64,000 bases of DNA, taken from JB111 sp049856295. Its GTDB lineage: Bacteria; Actinomycetota; Actinomycetes; Actinomycetales; Actinomycetaceae. Both the position numbers and the translations under genes were made by a program. The stretch spans positions 62,001 through 126,000 of the forward strand of contig NZ_JBNDMZ010000004.1 in the NCBI RefSeq assembly GCF_049856295.1, in the 5' to 3' direction. Below the pieces are notes generated by a model that searched no databases, was not told the DNA's origin, and saw only the letters and a program-made list of their open reading frames with translations. Shown one piece after another: positions 25,292 through 33,399 of the stretch; the first letter of the stretch is position 1, and each line of letters opens with the position of its first letter.

Positions 25292-25428
25292 GGTGCACTC
25301 CTCGTCGTCGGTGAGGTCCTGTGGTCGAGGCGACGGTAGGAGGGGATGCGGACAACGACTGACCTCCGTCGGCCATCTCACGGGCACGCCGCCGCACGCG
25401 CACACCCCGCGCGCCATAGGTTGGAGCG

Positions 25429-26190
25429 GTGACGACCCCAGCCCTCGCCCACGCGACCACCGCGGCGCTCTCGCCCGCCGCGCCGATCGCCGCCTCCGCC
25501 GGCGGGACCGACGGTCTGACCGGTATCGCCGGGTGGGCCGTGTCGATGATGGAGAGCCTCGGCGCCTTCGGGGCGGCGCTGCTCGTGGCCATCGAGAATC
25601 TGTTCCCGCCGATCCCGTCGGAGATCATCCTCCCGCTCGCCGGGTTCACCGCGTCGCAGGGCAACTCGTTCGGGCTGATCGAGGTCATCATCTGGTGCAC
25701 CGTCGGCTCGGTGTTCGGCGCCTACGCGCTGTACGGCGTGGGCGCGCTGCTGGGCCGCGAGCGCACACGGGCGATCATGAACTGGCTGCCGCTCGTCGAC
25801 GTCGAGGACGTGACGAAGACCGAGGACTGGTTCGACAAGCACGGCCACTGGACGGTGCTGTTCGGCCGCTGCCTGCCGATCTTCCGCTCGCTCATCTCGA
25901 TCCCCGCCGGGATCACCCGGATGCCGCTCCTCATGTTCGGCCTGCTCACCACCATCGGCTCGCTCGTGTGGAACACGGTGCTCATCCTCGCCGGCTACTA
26001 CCTCGGCGAGAACTGGGACGTGGTCGAGCAGTACACCGGCTGGCTGCAGTACGCGGTCATCGCGGTCGTCGTCATCCTGCTCGTGTGGTTCGTCGTCAGC
26101 CACGTCCGCAAGCGCCGGGCGCGCGGGGCCGCGGGCGAGGGCACGGTCGACGGACAGGGAGCCACCGACACCCCTGACCCCGCGCCGTGA
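25429..26190 (+). CDS. DedA-family membrane protein
   Basis: The protein has 253 residues with about five membrane segments between residues 35 and 225. ENLFPPIPSE (about 59-68) is the DedA signature with its essential Glu, and FGRCLPIFRSLISIPAG carries the conserved Arg residues. DedA proteins recycle undecaprenyl phosphate or related polyprenyl/phospholipid carriers across the membrane. The C-terminal tail is Arg/Gly-rich and cytoplasmic. The GTG at 25429 follows TAGGTT by exactly 6 nt, though GGAG is also present between them. The stop overlaps the GNAT gene. Confidence 0.9.
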   Translation: MTTPALAHATTAALSPAAPIAASAGGTDGLTGIAGWAVSMMESLGAFGAALLVAIENLFPPIPSEIILPLAGFTASQGNSFGLIEVIIWCTVGSVFGAYALYGVGALLGRERTRAIMNWLPLVDVEDVTKTEDWFDKHGHWTVLFGRCLPIFRSLISIPAGITRMPLLMFGLLTTIGSLVWNTVLILAGYYLGENWDVVEQYTGWLQYAVIAVVVILLVWFVVSHVRKRRARGAAGEGTVDGQGATDTPDPAP

Positions 26191-26819
26191 CCACGCCCGA
26201 GGTCGTCCCCGTCACGAGGTCCGACGTCGAACGGCTCGGCGCGGTCATCGCCACCGCCTTCGACGACGATCCCCTCTTCACCTGGGCCGTCCCGGACCGG
26301 GAGCGGCGGAACCGTCGCCTGCCCGCGTGGGCCGCGGCCAGCGTGCGGACCGGGCTCGCGCACGGCGTGGCGGACACCGCCGGCGGCGGCTCGATCGCGC
26401 TCTGGTACGCGCCGGGGCGGACGCCGCGGATGGTCGACCAGCTGCGTGGCGGCGCCCTCGGCGCGCTTCTCCGGCTCCGTCCGGGCGACGTGCGCCGGCT
26501 CGCGTCCGCCGAGCGCCAGGCCGAGACCGCGCACCGGCGGCACGACCCGGGATCGGCCGCCTGGTACCTCGCGTTCCTCGCGGTGGCGCCGGAGGACCAG
26601 GGCAAGGGCTACGCCGGCGCGCTGCTGCGCCACGGTCTTGCTCGCGCGGACCGCACGGGTGCGCCGGTCTGGCTCGAGACGAACACGGCGCGCAACGTGG
26701 CGATGTACGAGCGCTTCGGCTTCGAGGTCGTGGCGCACGAGCCCGCCGGCGCGCTCCCGGAGTTCTGGGGACTGCTCCGCCAGGGCCGCGGCGCCGAGGA
26801 ACCGCTCCACGACGACTGA
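26187..26819 (+). CDS. GNAT-family N-acetyltransferase
   Basis: The protein has 210 residues. The acetyl-CoA loop is visible as VAPEDQGKGYAGALL (about 132-146), preceded by the strand WYLAFLAV and followed by NVAMYERFGFEVV near the C terminus, the standard GNAT order. Substrate unknown. The GTG at 26187 overlaps the DedA stop by 4 bp, so it is co-translated with it, but no functional link is obvious. It is convergent with the Ppx/GppA gene. Confidence 0.85.
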   Translation: MTTPEVVPVTRSDVERLGAVIATAFDDDPLFTWAVPDRERRNRRLPAWAAASVRTGLAHGVADTAGGGSIALWYAPGRTPRMVDQLRGGALGALLRLRPGDVRRLASAERQAETAHRRHDPGSAAWYLAFLAVAPEDQGKGYAGALLRHGLARADRTGAPVWLETNTARNVAMYERFGFEVVAHEPAGALPEFWGLLRQGRGAEEPLHDD

Positions 26820-26914
26820 TCCCTCGCCGCCGCGGGCAGCACTCGTCACCGAACTCGATACCACCGGCCGGGCGCCACGGACGCCGGTCTCTCGCCGCGC
26901 CTCCGAACCCCTGC

Positions 26915-27931
26915 TCAGACGAACGAGGACCGCAGCGCGCCCCCGGGCGGCCCCCCGGCCGAGGCGCCGCCACCGACGGGAGCGAGGTTGTCCCCGTTCT
27001 CCGGCCCGGACATGTGGTCGATGCGGCGCAGGATCGCGCCCTCGCGCAGGGCCCACGGGCACACCTCGACCCGGTCGACGCCGAGGTGCCGCATCGCCGA
27101 CTCCGCCACGACGGCCCCGGCCACGATCTGGTGCGTGCGCTCGGGCGTGATCCCGGGCAGCTCCATCCGCTGCTCGGCGGGGATGCGGGCGAGCCTCGGC
27201 ACCCAGTCCTGGAGGTCGCGCAGGGCCATCCGGCGCCGCTCCTCGGGCCCGATCACCGCCTGCGAGTGCCCGGCGAGCCGCGCGAGCGAGCGGAACGTCT
27301 TCGAGGTGACGACCACGTGGTCGGGGGCGGGCAGCTCGGCGAGGTCCGCCGCGACCGGCGCAAGCAGCTTGTCCACGCGCCGCTGGAGGGTGGTCATCTG
27401 GTTCTTCTCCGGCGGGTCCGTCTTGAGGAAGTGCCGGGTGAGCCGGCCCGCGCCGAGCGGCAGCGAGACCCGGTACTCGGGCGACTCGTCGATGCCGAGC
27501 GCGACCTCGAGGGAGCCGCCGCCGATGTCGAGCACGAGCAGCCGCCCCGACGCCCAGCCGTGCCACCGCCGCGCCGCGAGGAACGTCAGTTCCGCCTCCT
27601 GGTCGCCGCTGAGCACCCGCAGCGGCACGCCGGCCGCCTTCTCGAGCTTGGCCAGCACCTCGGGACCGTTGCGCGCCTCGCGGATGGCGGAGGTCGCCAT
27701 GCCGACGAGCTCCTCGCACCCGAACTTCTCGGCGGCCTTCCGGGCCCGCTTGACGGCCTTCTTCAGCGCCTTGACGCCGTCGTCGTCGATCGTGCCGTCG
27801 TCGGTGAGGTACTGCATGAGCCGCACCGTCGACCGGTCCGACGACTCCGGGTCGGGCCGCGCGTCGCGCACGGCGTCGAGCACCACGAGGTGCACGGTGT
27901 TGGATCCGACGTCGAGGACTCCCAGGCGCAT
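26915..27931 (-). CDS. ppx: Ppx/GppA-family exopolyphosphatase
   Basis: The protein has 338 residues of the actin-like ASKHA fold. The first phosphate loop is VLDVGSNTVHLVV (about 5-17) and the second VLDIGGGSLEVALG (about 132-145). The catalytic Glu lies in ATSAIREARNGPEVL. The family removes terminal phosphate from polyphosphate or pppGpp; the one-domain length matches actinobacterial Ppx. TACCGT ends 6 nt before the ATG at 27931 with no ribosome binding site, so it is probably leaderless. The last 25 residues are a Gly/Pro/Ala tail. Confidence 0.86.
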   Translation of the reverse strand: MRLGVLDVGSNTVHLVVLDAVRDARPDPESSDRSTVRLMQYLTDDGTIDDDGVKALKKAVKRARKAAEKFGCEELVGMATSAIREARNGPEVLAKLEKAAGVPLRVLSGDQEAELTFLAARRWHGWASGRLLVLDIGGGSLEVALGIDESPEYRVSLPLGAGRLTRHFLKTDPPEKNQMTTLQRRVDKLLAPVAADLAELPAPDHVVVTSKTFRSLARLAGHSQAVIGPEERRRMALRDLQDWVPRLARIPAEQRMELPGITPERTHQIVAGAVVAESAMRHLGVDRVEVCPWALREGAILRRIDHMSGPENGDNLAPVGGGASAGGPPGGALRSSFV

Positions 27932-27962
27932 CCCGACACGGTAGTCCCCACCGCCGCGCCGA

Positions 27963-29045
27963 TCAGACAGCCGCGGCGAGCGCGCCGAGGGTGAACTCCC
28001 AGCCCTGCCGGTAGCTCGACGCGGGCGCGTCGTCGGCCCACGGTCCCGAGTGCCGCACGACGACGAACGACCCACCCGGCCCGCCGCCCCGCGCATCGCT
28101 CCCGTCGGCCGGCCCGCCGGCCACCACCGCAGCCTCGGCGCTGCCGGCCGCTTCCCCACTGCCGTGCTCGACCCGGATCTCCACGGCCTCGTCGGCGCTC
28201 GTGCCGTCGGCGTCGGCCCACCGCCAAGTCATCGCGAGGCGGCCGGGCCTGCCGGCGGCCGGGGGTTCGACGTCGAGGTAGCGCCCGTCGAGCACGAGCC
28301 CCGCGCCGGGGGCCTCGATCCGGTAGGCGCCGCCCACCCGCACGTCCGCCTCGACGGTGACGTCGTCCCAGTGGTTCCACCACCAGCTGCGCAGGCCGTC
28401 GGCCGTGGCCAGGGCGGTCCACACGCGCGACGGGTCGGCGTCGACGGCGCGTCCCAGCTCGAGCGGCGCTCGCGTGATCGTGCGCCAGACCTCCACCGCG
28501 GCGGCCTCGATCTCGTCGTCGCTCGGAACGCCCTCGCCCGCGACCTCCCCGCCCGGGAGGTTCGCGCCCTGAACCTCGTCGCTCGCGACCACCGCGCCGG
28601 CAGCACCTTCCTCCACGGCGCCGAGCGCGCGGGCGAGCGACTGGAGGACCTGCTCCCAGCCGCCGCCGTAGCCCACGGCGTGGCCGGGCTCGGCGAGCTC
28701 GTGGCGCAGGGTGAGCTCGGAGCGGTCGGCGTCGACCTCCCGGAAGCGCGCGGAGATCACGCTCGTGGCCTCGCCCTGCCAGGCCCACTCCACCGCGACC
28801 TCGTCGTCCGTGCACCTGAGCACGCGGCCGGTCGCGCGGTCGTCCGGGTCCTCGGACAGGGCGGCCTCAAAGGCGTCGCCCACGCGGGCCGGGTCGCCGG
28901 TGACCGTGCCGAACCAGCGCGCGAGTCGGCCGATGTCCGTGCAGGCGTCGCGCAGGTCGGCTGCGCCGGCGCGGTAGGTACGGGCGAAGGTGAGGACGGG
29001 CTGGTCACGCGGTCCGGTCAGCGCCCGGACGATGCTCTGGTCCAC
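27963..29045 (-). CDS. Tandem SRPBCC (AHSA1-like) domain protein
   Basis: The protein has 360 residues with two START/Bet v1-like domains. The first covers about residues 15-155 (FARTYRAGAADLRDACT, LRHELAEPGHAVGYGGGWEQ). The second covers about 195-350 (ITRAPLELGRAVDADPSRVW, ADGLRSWWWNHWDDV). Each ends with the GW-Q helix pattern of AHSA1 proteins, which bind hydrophobic ligands. The GTG at 29045 has GGAG 7 nt upstream and overlaps the ArsR gene by 41 bp. ArsR-SRPBCC pairs are common; the ligand is not known. Confidence 0.8.
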   Translation of the reverse strand: MDQSIVRALTGPRDQPVLTFARTYRAGAADLRDACTDIGRLARWFGTVTGDPARVGDAFEAALSEDPDDRATGRVLRCTDDEVAVEWAWQGEATSVISARFREVDADRSELTLRHELAEPGHAVGYGGGWEQVLQSLARALGAVEEGAAGAVVASDEVQGANLPGGEVAGEGVPSDDEIEAAAVEVWRTITRAPLELGRAVDADPSRVWTALATADGLRSWWWNHWDDVTVEADVRVGGAYRIEAPGAGLVLDGRYLDVEPPAAGRPGRLAMTWRWADADGTSADEAVEIRVEHGSGEAAGSAEAAVVAGGPADGSDARGGGPGGSFVVVRHSGPWADDAPASSYRQGWEFTLGALAAAV

Positions 29046-29460
29046 GGTCGGTCTCCTTGTCGGTGCGTGCGTTCCGGTGGATGGTCGGTCGGCGGTGCGT
29101 GTCGGACGTGCGGCCGGTGCTCTGCCGGTCGGCGTCCCGCGAGTCGCGCCTCCCACGGGCGAGCTCGGTCTCGAGGGCGTCGAGGCGCTGGGGCCACAGG
29201 CGTGCGTACCGCTCGGCCCAGGCGTCGACCTCGTCGAACGCCCCGTCGGCGAGCCGGTAGATGCGCCGGGAGCCGCGGGCCTCGACCTGGACGGCCCCCG
29301 CCTCCCGCAGCACGCGCAGCTGGTTGGACACGGCCGGCTGGCCGATCCCGAACTCGCCCTGGACGAGCGCCCCGACCTCGCCGGCCGCACTCTCGCCGTC
29401 GGCGAGCACCTCGACGATCCGGCGTCGGACCGGGTCGGCGAGAAGGGCGAAGGCGTCCAC
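29005..29460 (-). CDS. ArsR-family repressor
   Basis: The protein has 151 residues. The winged helix-turn-helix covers residues 1-80 (FALLADPVRRRIVEVLADG, IGQPAVSNQLRVLREAG, ARGSRRIYRL). The last about 45 residues are polar and low in order. No metal-binding Cys cluster is seen, so it belongs to the ArsR group that accompanies SRPBCC proteins. It starts with GTG 29460; TATAAA ends 6 nt before it, and an 8-bp dyad (29470-29489) overlaps that -10 and points to autorepression. The 3' end overlaps the SRPBCC gene. Confidence 0.87.
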   Translation of the reverse strand: MDAFALLADPVRRRIVEVLADGESAAGEVGALVQGEFGIGQPAVSNQLRVLREAGAVQVEARGSRRIYRLADGAFDEVDAWAERYARLWPQRLDALETELARGRRDSRDADRQSTGRTSDTHRRPTIHRNARTDKETDRGPEHRPGADRTA

Positions 29461-29469
29461 GCGCCATTT

Positions 29470-29489
29470 ATATCAGTGCTGACTGATAT
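29470..29489. promoter_or_regulatory. ArsR operator dyad
   Basis: ATATCAGT and ACTGATAT form a perfect 8-bp inverted repeat around GCTG. It overlaps the TATAAA -10 element (29467-29472) of the leaderless arsR gene, a position where a bound repressor blocks transcription. Confidence 0.6.
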
Positions 29490-29620
29490 CAGCAATGCCT
29501 GAAACTGCCGATCCGCGGCCGAATGCTCGCCCGCCCACCACCGAGCCGCCCGAGCACCACCCACCGGCCCCCGCCGACTCACGTACCGTTGCCACCAGGA
29601 TCCCGACCCGGAAGGCCCCC

Positions 29621-31120
29621 ATGTCCCAGCTCGTCCTGCAGAAGGCCGTCACCCCCGCGATGGCGAAGGTCTACCTCGAGAAGGGCCTCGACCGGGTCTC
29701 CGGCTTCGTCGTCCCGGCGGCCGAGGTCGCCACCCTCGGAAACACCGAGGACCTGTTCCGCCTGCACGCCCTGGGCTTCACCGGCTCGCCCTTCTCGCCG
29801 GACCAGCCCATCGACGTCCTCCACGTCCCGCTGTCCCCGACCTGGCAGATGGTCCCGGCGACCGGCGGCCGCACCGAGGCCGAGCGCGCCAAGGTCCGCG
29901 GCAACTTCCTCGAGCGCGAGCCCTTCGACGGCTCCGGGTTCAGCCAGGTCGGCGACGTCCGCGCCCCGCTCGCGTGGATCGAGCACGACCGCCTCACCGT
30001 GGGCGCCCGCCTCTGGCGTTTCCTGCCCGGCCAGGCCGAGCCGGAGCACCTGGGGACCTACCACGGCCCCGCGTACGGCTGGCAGAACCACGCGGCCGGC
30101 GACCTCTTCGCCACCGCCGTGCCGTCCAAGCTCGTCGGCTACGTCGCGCGGGTCGACGGCACCGCCTGGGCCGCGGACGTCCGGCTCGACGACGACAACA
30201 AGCCCTCCCTCATCACCCTCGTCTCGCCGAGCAAGGACGCCGAGGAGCAGGGCTTCACGATGACCGAGGCCGGGACGTGGGCCAAGCAGGTCGTCCGCTC
30301 CGAGGTCGACGAGCTGTTCTCCATGCACTGCACCGCCCGCTGGAACGGCGTGCCGGTCCGCGTGGTCGACGACCAGGTCGACCCGCAGGGCACCCGCCGC
30401 GCCCGGATCTTCTCCATCGCCCGCGACGCCAACGTCAACGAGCGGCACAAGATGGACAAGCTCGACGCCGGGGTCTACGAGAAGACCGTCGAGTGGGACG
30501 AGCTGAGCGACGTCGTCTACGCGCAGCGCATCCCCAAGCAGTGGGCCACCGAGGAGCAGCTGGCCAAGGGCGAGGAGTACCAGCGCGAGCGCCGGTCGGG
30601 AACCTCGGCCACGCCCGCCCCGCACTCGGTCGCCGGCGCGAACACGCAGGTCTCGCTCGGTACGCCCGAGGGCGCCGACGACTCCCACCCCGCCGTCAAG
30701 CACCGCGCCGAGCTGCAGACGATCGTGCGCGGCATGGTCGACGTGGTCCCCGCGGACTGGAAGCGCGCCCGCCTCGTCGCCGTCATGCTCGGCACGCGCG
30801 GCGAGATCCGCTCCGGCGCCACGACCGCCGACGGCACCGAGGTCACCCTGACGGGCCTGACCAAGGAGGTCGCGCAGGCGGTCGCCAAGCTCCGCGTCGA
30901 CTCGGCGGACAACGGCGGCAAGGGCGCGTGGCTCACAGCGGTCATCACGGTCGAGCCCGCCGGGTCGGTCAAGCTCGCCACGGACCACGACATCCAGCCG
31001 ACCTGGCGCACGAAGCCCGCCGAGACCGACTACCGCCTCGAGCTCGAGCGCCACCCGCGCGCGCCGGAGAACATCCCGGACTGGTGGCAGGAGCACCTCT
31101 CCGCCGGCACCACCGACTGA
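29621..31120 (+). CDS. Protein of unknown function, 499 residues
   Basis: I do not recognise this protein. The N-terminal about 360 residues are a soluble, Trp-rich alpha/beta sequence (ARLWRFLPGQAEPEHLG, YGWQNHAAGDLFATAVP, NERHKMDKLDAGVYEKTVEW). A short Ser/Thr/Ala linker follows near 365-385. The C-terminal about 110 residues form a separate domain (VDVVPADWKRARLVAVMLG, then DNGGKGAWLTAVITVEP, ending NIPDWWQEHL) that faintly resembles DUF600/YezG-like immunity proteins. No signal peptide or membrane segment. The ATG at 29621 has GGAAGG 5 nt upstream. It precedes the SPFH cluster by 230 bp on the same strand, and that gap contains a tandem repeat. Confidence 0.7.
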   Translation: MSQLVLQKAVTPAMAKVYLEKGLDRVSGFVVPAAEVATLGNTEDLFRLHALGFTGSPFSPDQPIDVLHVPLSPTWQMVPATGGRTEAERAKVRGNFLEREPFDGSGFSQVGDVRAPLAWIEHDRLTVGARLWRFLPGQAEPEHLGTYHGPAYGWQNHAAGDLFATAVPSKLVGYVARVDGTAWAADVRLDDDNKPSLITLVSPSKDAEEQGFTMTEAGTWAKQVVRSEVDELFSMHCTARWNGVPVRVVDDQVDPQGTRRARIFSIARDANVNERHKMDKLDAGVYEKTVEWDELSDVVYAQRIPKQWATEEQLAKGEEYQRERRSGTSATPAPHSVAGANTQVSLGTPEGADDSHPAVKHRAELQTIVRGMVDVVPADWKRARLVAVMLGTRGEIRSGATTADGTEVTLTGLTKEVAQAVAKLRVDSADNGGKGAWLTAVITVEPAGSVKLATDHDIQPTWRTKPAETDYRLELERHPRAPENIPDWWQEHLSAGTTD

Positions 31121-31129
31121 GGCGCGTAC

Positions 31130-31241
31130 GCGCCCGGGGCGAGCGGCGCCGTCGGGCGAGGTCGACGCTCCGGACGCACTGCGATGCGCCCGGGGCGAGC
31201 GGCGCCGTCGGACGACGTCGACACTCCGAACGCACGGCGAT
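31130..31241. repeat. 56-bp tandem duplication
   Basis: Two head-to-tail copies (31130-31185 and 31186-31241) begin with GCGCCCGGGGCGAGCGGCGC and differ at only about five positions. A third, truncated copy fades out after 31242. The unit contains a GC-rich self-complementary core. It fills half of the gap between the 499-residue gene and the SPFH operon; the remaining bases to 31350 hold the ribosome binding site of the next gene and nothing else recognisable. Confidence 0.65.
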
Positions 31242-31350
31242 GCACCCGGGCCGATCTCCCCGCTCGGACCGTGACCCGCGCCGCACTCTCCTGGGACACT
31301 GAACCCGCCGGGGCCCACCCCCGGTCCAGGTTCCCCAGGAGAGGTACCCC

Positions 31351-33399
31351 ATGTCACAGGACAGCGGCTGGGTCGGGCGAGCCCGCGGCCTCGCGCAGAA
31401 GGCCCAGCAGGGCCTGCAGAGCGTCGAGGAGGCAGCGACCGCACTCGGTGGCGGCGGCTCCGACTCGTTCAGCGTCGACATCGACGCGTTCAGCACGGCG
31501 AAGACCACGGGCGGCGTCGGCACGCGGATCACGTCGAAGCGGTCCTCGCTCAACGACGCCGGGCAGACGCTCAACCGGTCCGAGTACGAGAACGGCCCGT
31601 CGGGCCCGGTCCACGTCATCACGCCGATGGTCATGCCGAGCGGCGGTCGCGTGCGGGCGCTCGTCCCCGTCGTCGTGCTCGCGATCGTCGGCGCGGTCGG
31701 GTACTGGCTCCTCGCGGCGACGAACGTCGTCGACGTCACCCGCATCGCCGGCGACGGCGGACTGACCGGCGGACTCGCGACCACGCTGTTCGGCATCCAC
31801 TACTGGGTGCTGCTGCTCGCGCTCGCGCTGTTCCTGTGGTGGCGCGCGGGGATGGTCATGGTCCCGGACGGCTGCCAGGCGCTCATCTCCCGGTTCGGGA
31901 AGGTCGAGCGCGTGGTCGGGCCCGGGCTCGTCACGCTGCTCAACCCGTGGCGCCGCGTCTCCTACATCGTCAACACCACGCGCGAGTATCCCTTCAACGC
32001 GCCGATCCACCAGGCGCCCACGCGCTCCGGGGTTCAGGCCTCGGTCGACCTCTTCCTCCAGTTCCGGATCAACGACCCGCGCGAGTTCATCTTCGTGCTC
32101 GGCGCCGTCCAGGGCTTCCAGGACAAGCTGAACAACGCGATCTCCGAGACCACGCGCTCGCTCATCTACGAGCAGGAGGCGGCGGACATCTACGACCTGG
32201 TCGGTGAGTCCACGCAGATCCTCCTTGACCAGCTCAACGAGCAGTTCCGCCCCGCGGTCGAGCTCACGCACGCGAACATCACGCACGCCGAGCCCTCGAG
32301 CGCGGAGTACCGGGCGGACCTCGGCGCGCCGGAGATGATCCGCGTGGCGAAGGAGGCCTACACCTACGAGTACGAGCTCCAGCTGAAGAAGGAGCAGAAC
32401 GAGGGTGACCTCAACAAGGACCTCGCCTCGCTGCGGGAGACGCTGAGCTCGATCCAGGCGGACATCGCCAAGTACCAGGCACAGATGGACACCGCCCTCG
32501 AGCGCGAGACGAACCGCGCGGATGCCATGGCCCGCCAGCGCTTCGTCGAGTCCGAGTCGACGGCCCACGCGAACGCCGCCCTCCTCGAGGCCCAGGCGCT
32601 CGATATCCGCGCCCTCTCGGCCGCGAACGCCCCGGAGATCCTCTCCTTCCGTTACCAGCAGGACCTCCTCGACCGCCTCGAGCAGGTGGCCGAGTCCCTG
32701 CCGCAGATCGTCCAGGTGGGCGAGCACGGCGGCGGCGTCGACTTCCTCAAGATCGCCTCCGAGCTCGTGGGCGGCAGCGACCTCGAGCTGTTCTCCGAGG
32801 ACGAGCTCGCCCAGATCCGCGAGCGTGCCGCCGCGATCGAGTCCCGCGTGGCCGAGCGGCAGGACCGCATCGCCGAGCTGCTCGAGCCGCCGGAGGAGAC
32901 CGAGGTGGCGATCGTCGCCCCGTCCGACGAGGACGAGCTCCCCGGCGCCGACCGCCTCGAGGAGATCCGCCGCTCGGTCGCGCAGGAGATCGACGAGCCG
33001 GGCGCGGAGGGGAGACCCGACGACGACGAGCGGCGCCGTCGTGGTGCGCACGCCGCTCCTGTGACACCCGCCGGGTCCGACGCCGACGCACCGCGCGATC
33101 CGGCCCCCGACTTCGGCGGCGACCTCCCGCCGTACCCGGCAGGCACGGAACGGACCGCCGAGGAGTACTCCACCGGCAGCACCGGCCCCGACAGCTCCGA
33201 CACCGCGGACCGCACGACCTCCGCGTTCGCCTCCGACGCCGCCGCCCTCGCGGCGCGCGTGCGCAGCGGGGGCGGCGCGAGCGCCACCGACGACGCGGCC
33301 GCCACCGGCCCGGGCAGCCCGCCCGACACGGCCGGCACCGACCAGGCCGCCACCGACCACCCGGCCACCGACACAACCGAGGAGAACCGCGATGTCTGA
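31351..33399 (+). CDS. SPFH/band-7 membrane protein (long form)
   Basis: The protein has 682 residues. Two membrane segments lie at about 101-121 and 147-166, then an SPFH domain from about 170 (VPDGCQALISRFGKVERVVGPG). A long charged coiled coil (about 330-420, KKEQNEGDLNKDLASLRETL) follows, then a helical stretch, and finally a 140-residue disordered Asp/Ala/Pro-rich tail. SPFH proteins oligomerise into membrane-bound cages that organise microdomains or control proteases. Ribosome binding site AGGAGAGG at 31337-31344. The stop overlaps the second SPFH gene by 8 bp, which suggests the two form a hetero-oligomer like HflK/HflC. Confidence 0.82.
   Translation: MSQDSGWVGRARGLAQKAQQGLQSVEEAATALGGGGSDSFSVDIDAFSTAKTTGGVGTRITSKRSSLNDAGQTLNRSEYENGPSGPVHVITPMVMPSGGRVRALVPVVVLAIVGAVGYWLLAATNVVDVTRIAGDGGLTGGLATTLFGIHYWVLLLALALFLWWRAGMVMVPDGCQALISRFGKVERVVGPGLVTLLNPWRRVSYIVNTTREYPFNAPIHQAPTRSGVQASVDLFLQFRINDPREFIFVLGAVQGFQDKLNNAISETTRSLIYEQEAADIYDLVGESTQILLDQLNEQFRPAVELTHANITHAEPSSAEYRADLGAPEMIRVAKEAYTYEYELQLKKEQNEGDLNKDLASLRETLSSIQADIAKYQAQMDTALERETNRADAMARQRFVESESTAHANAALLEAQALDIRALSAANAPEILSFRYQQDLLDRLEQVAESLPQIVQVGEHGGGVDFLKIASELVGGSDLELFSEDELAQIRERAAAIESRVAERQDRIAELLEPPEETEVAIVAPSDEDELPGADRLEEIRRSVAQEIDEPGAEGRPDDDERRRRGAHAAPVTPAGSDADAPRDPAPDFGGDLPPYPAGTERTAEEYSTGSTGPDSSDTADRTTSAFASDAAALAARVRSGGGASATDDAAATGPGSPPDTAGTDQAATDHPATDTTEENRDV

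Noticed and set aside
29621..31120. TNT-type NAD glycohydrolase toxin
   Set aside because: The Trp-rich N-terminal region recalled secreted toxins, but no catalytic motif of that family could be placed.
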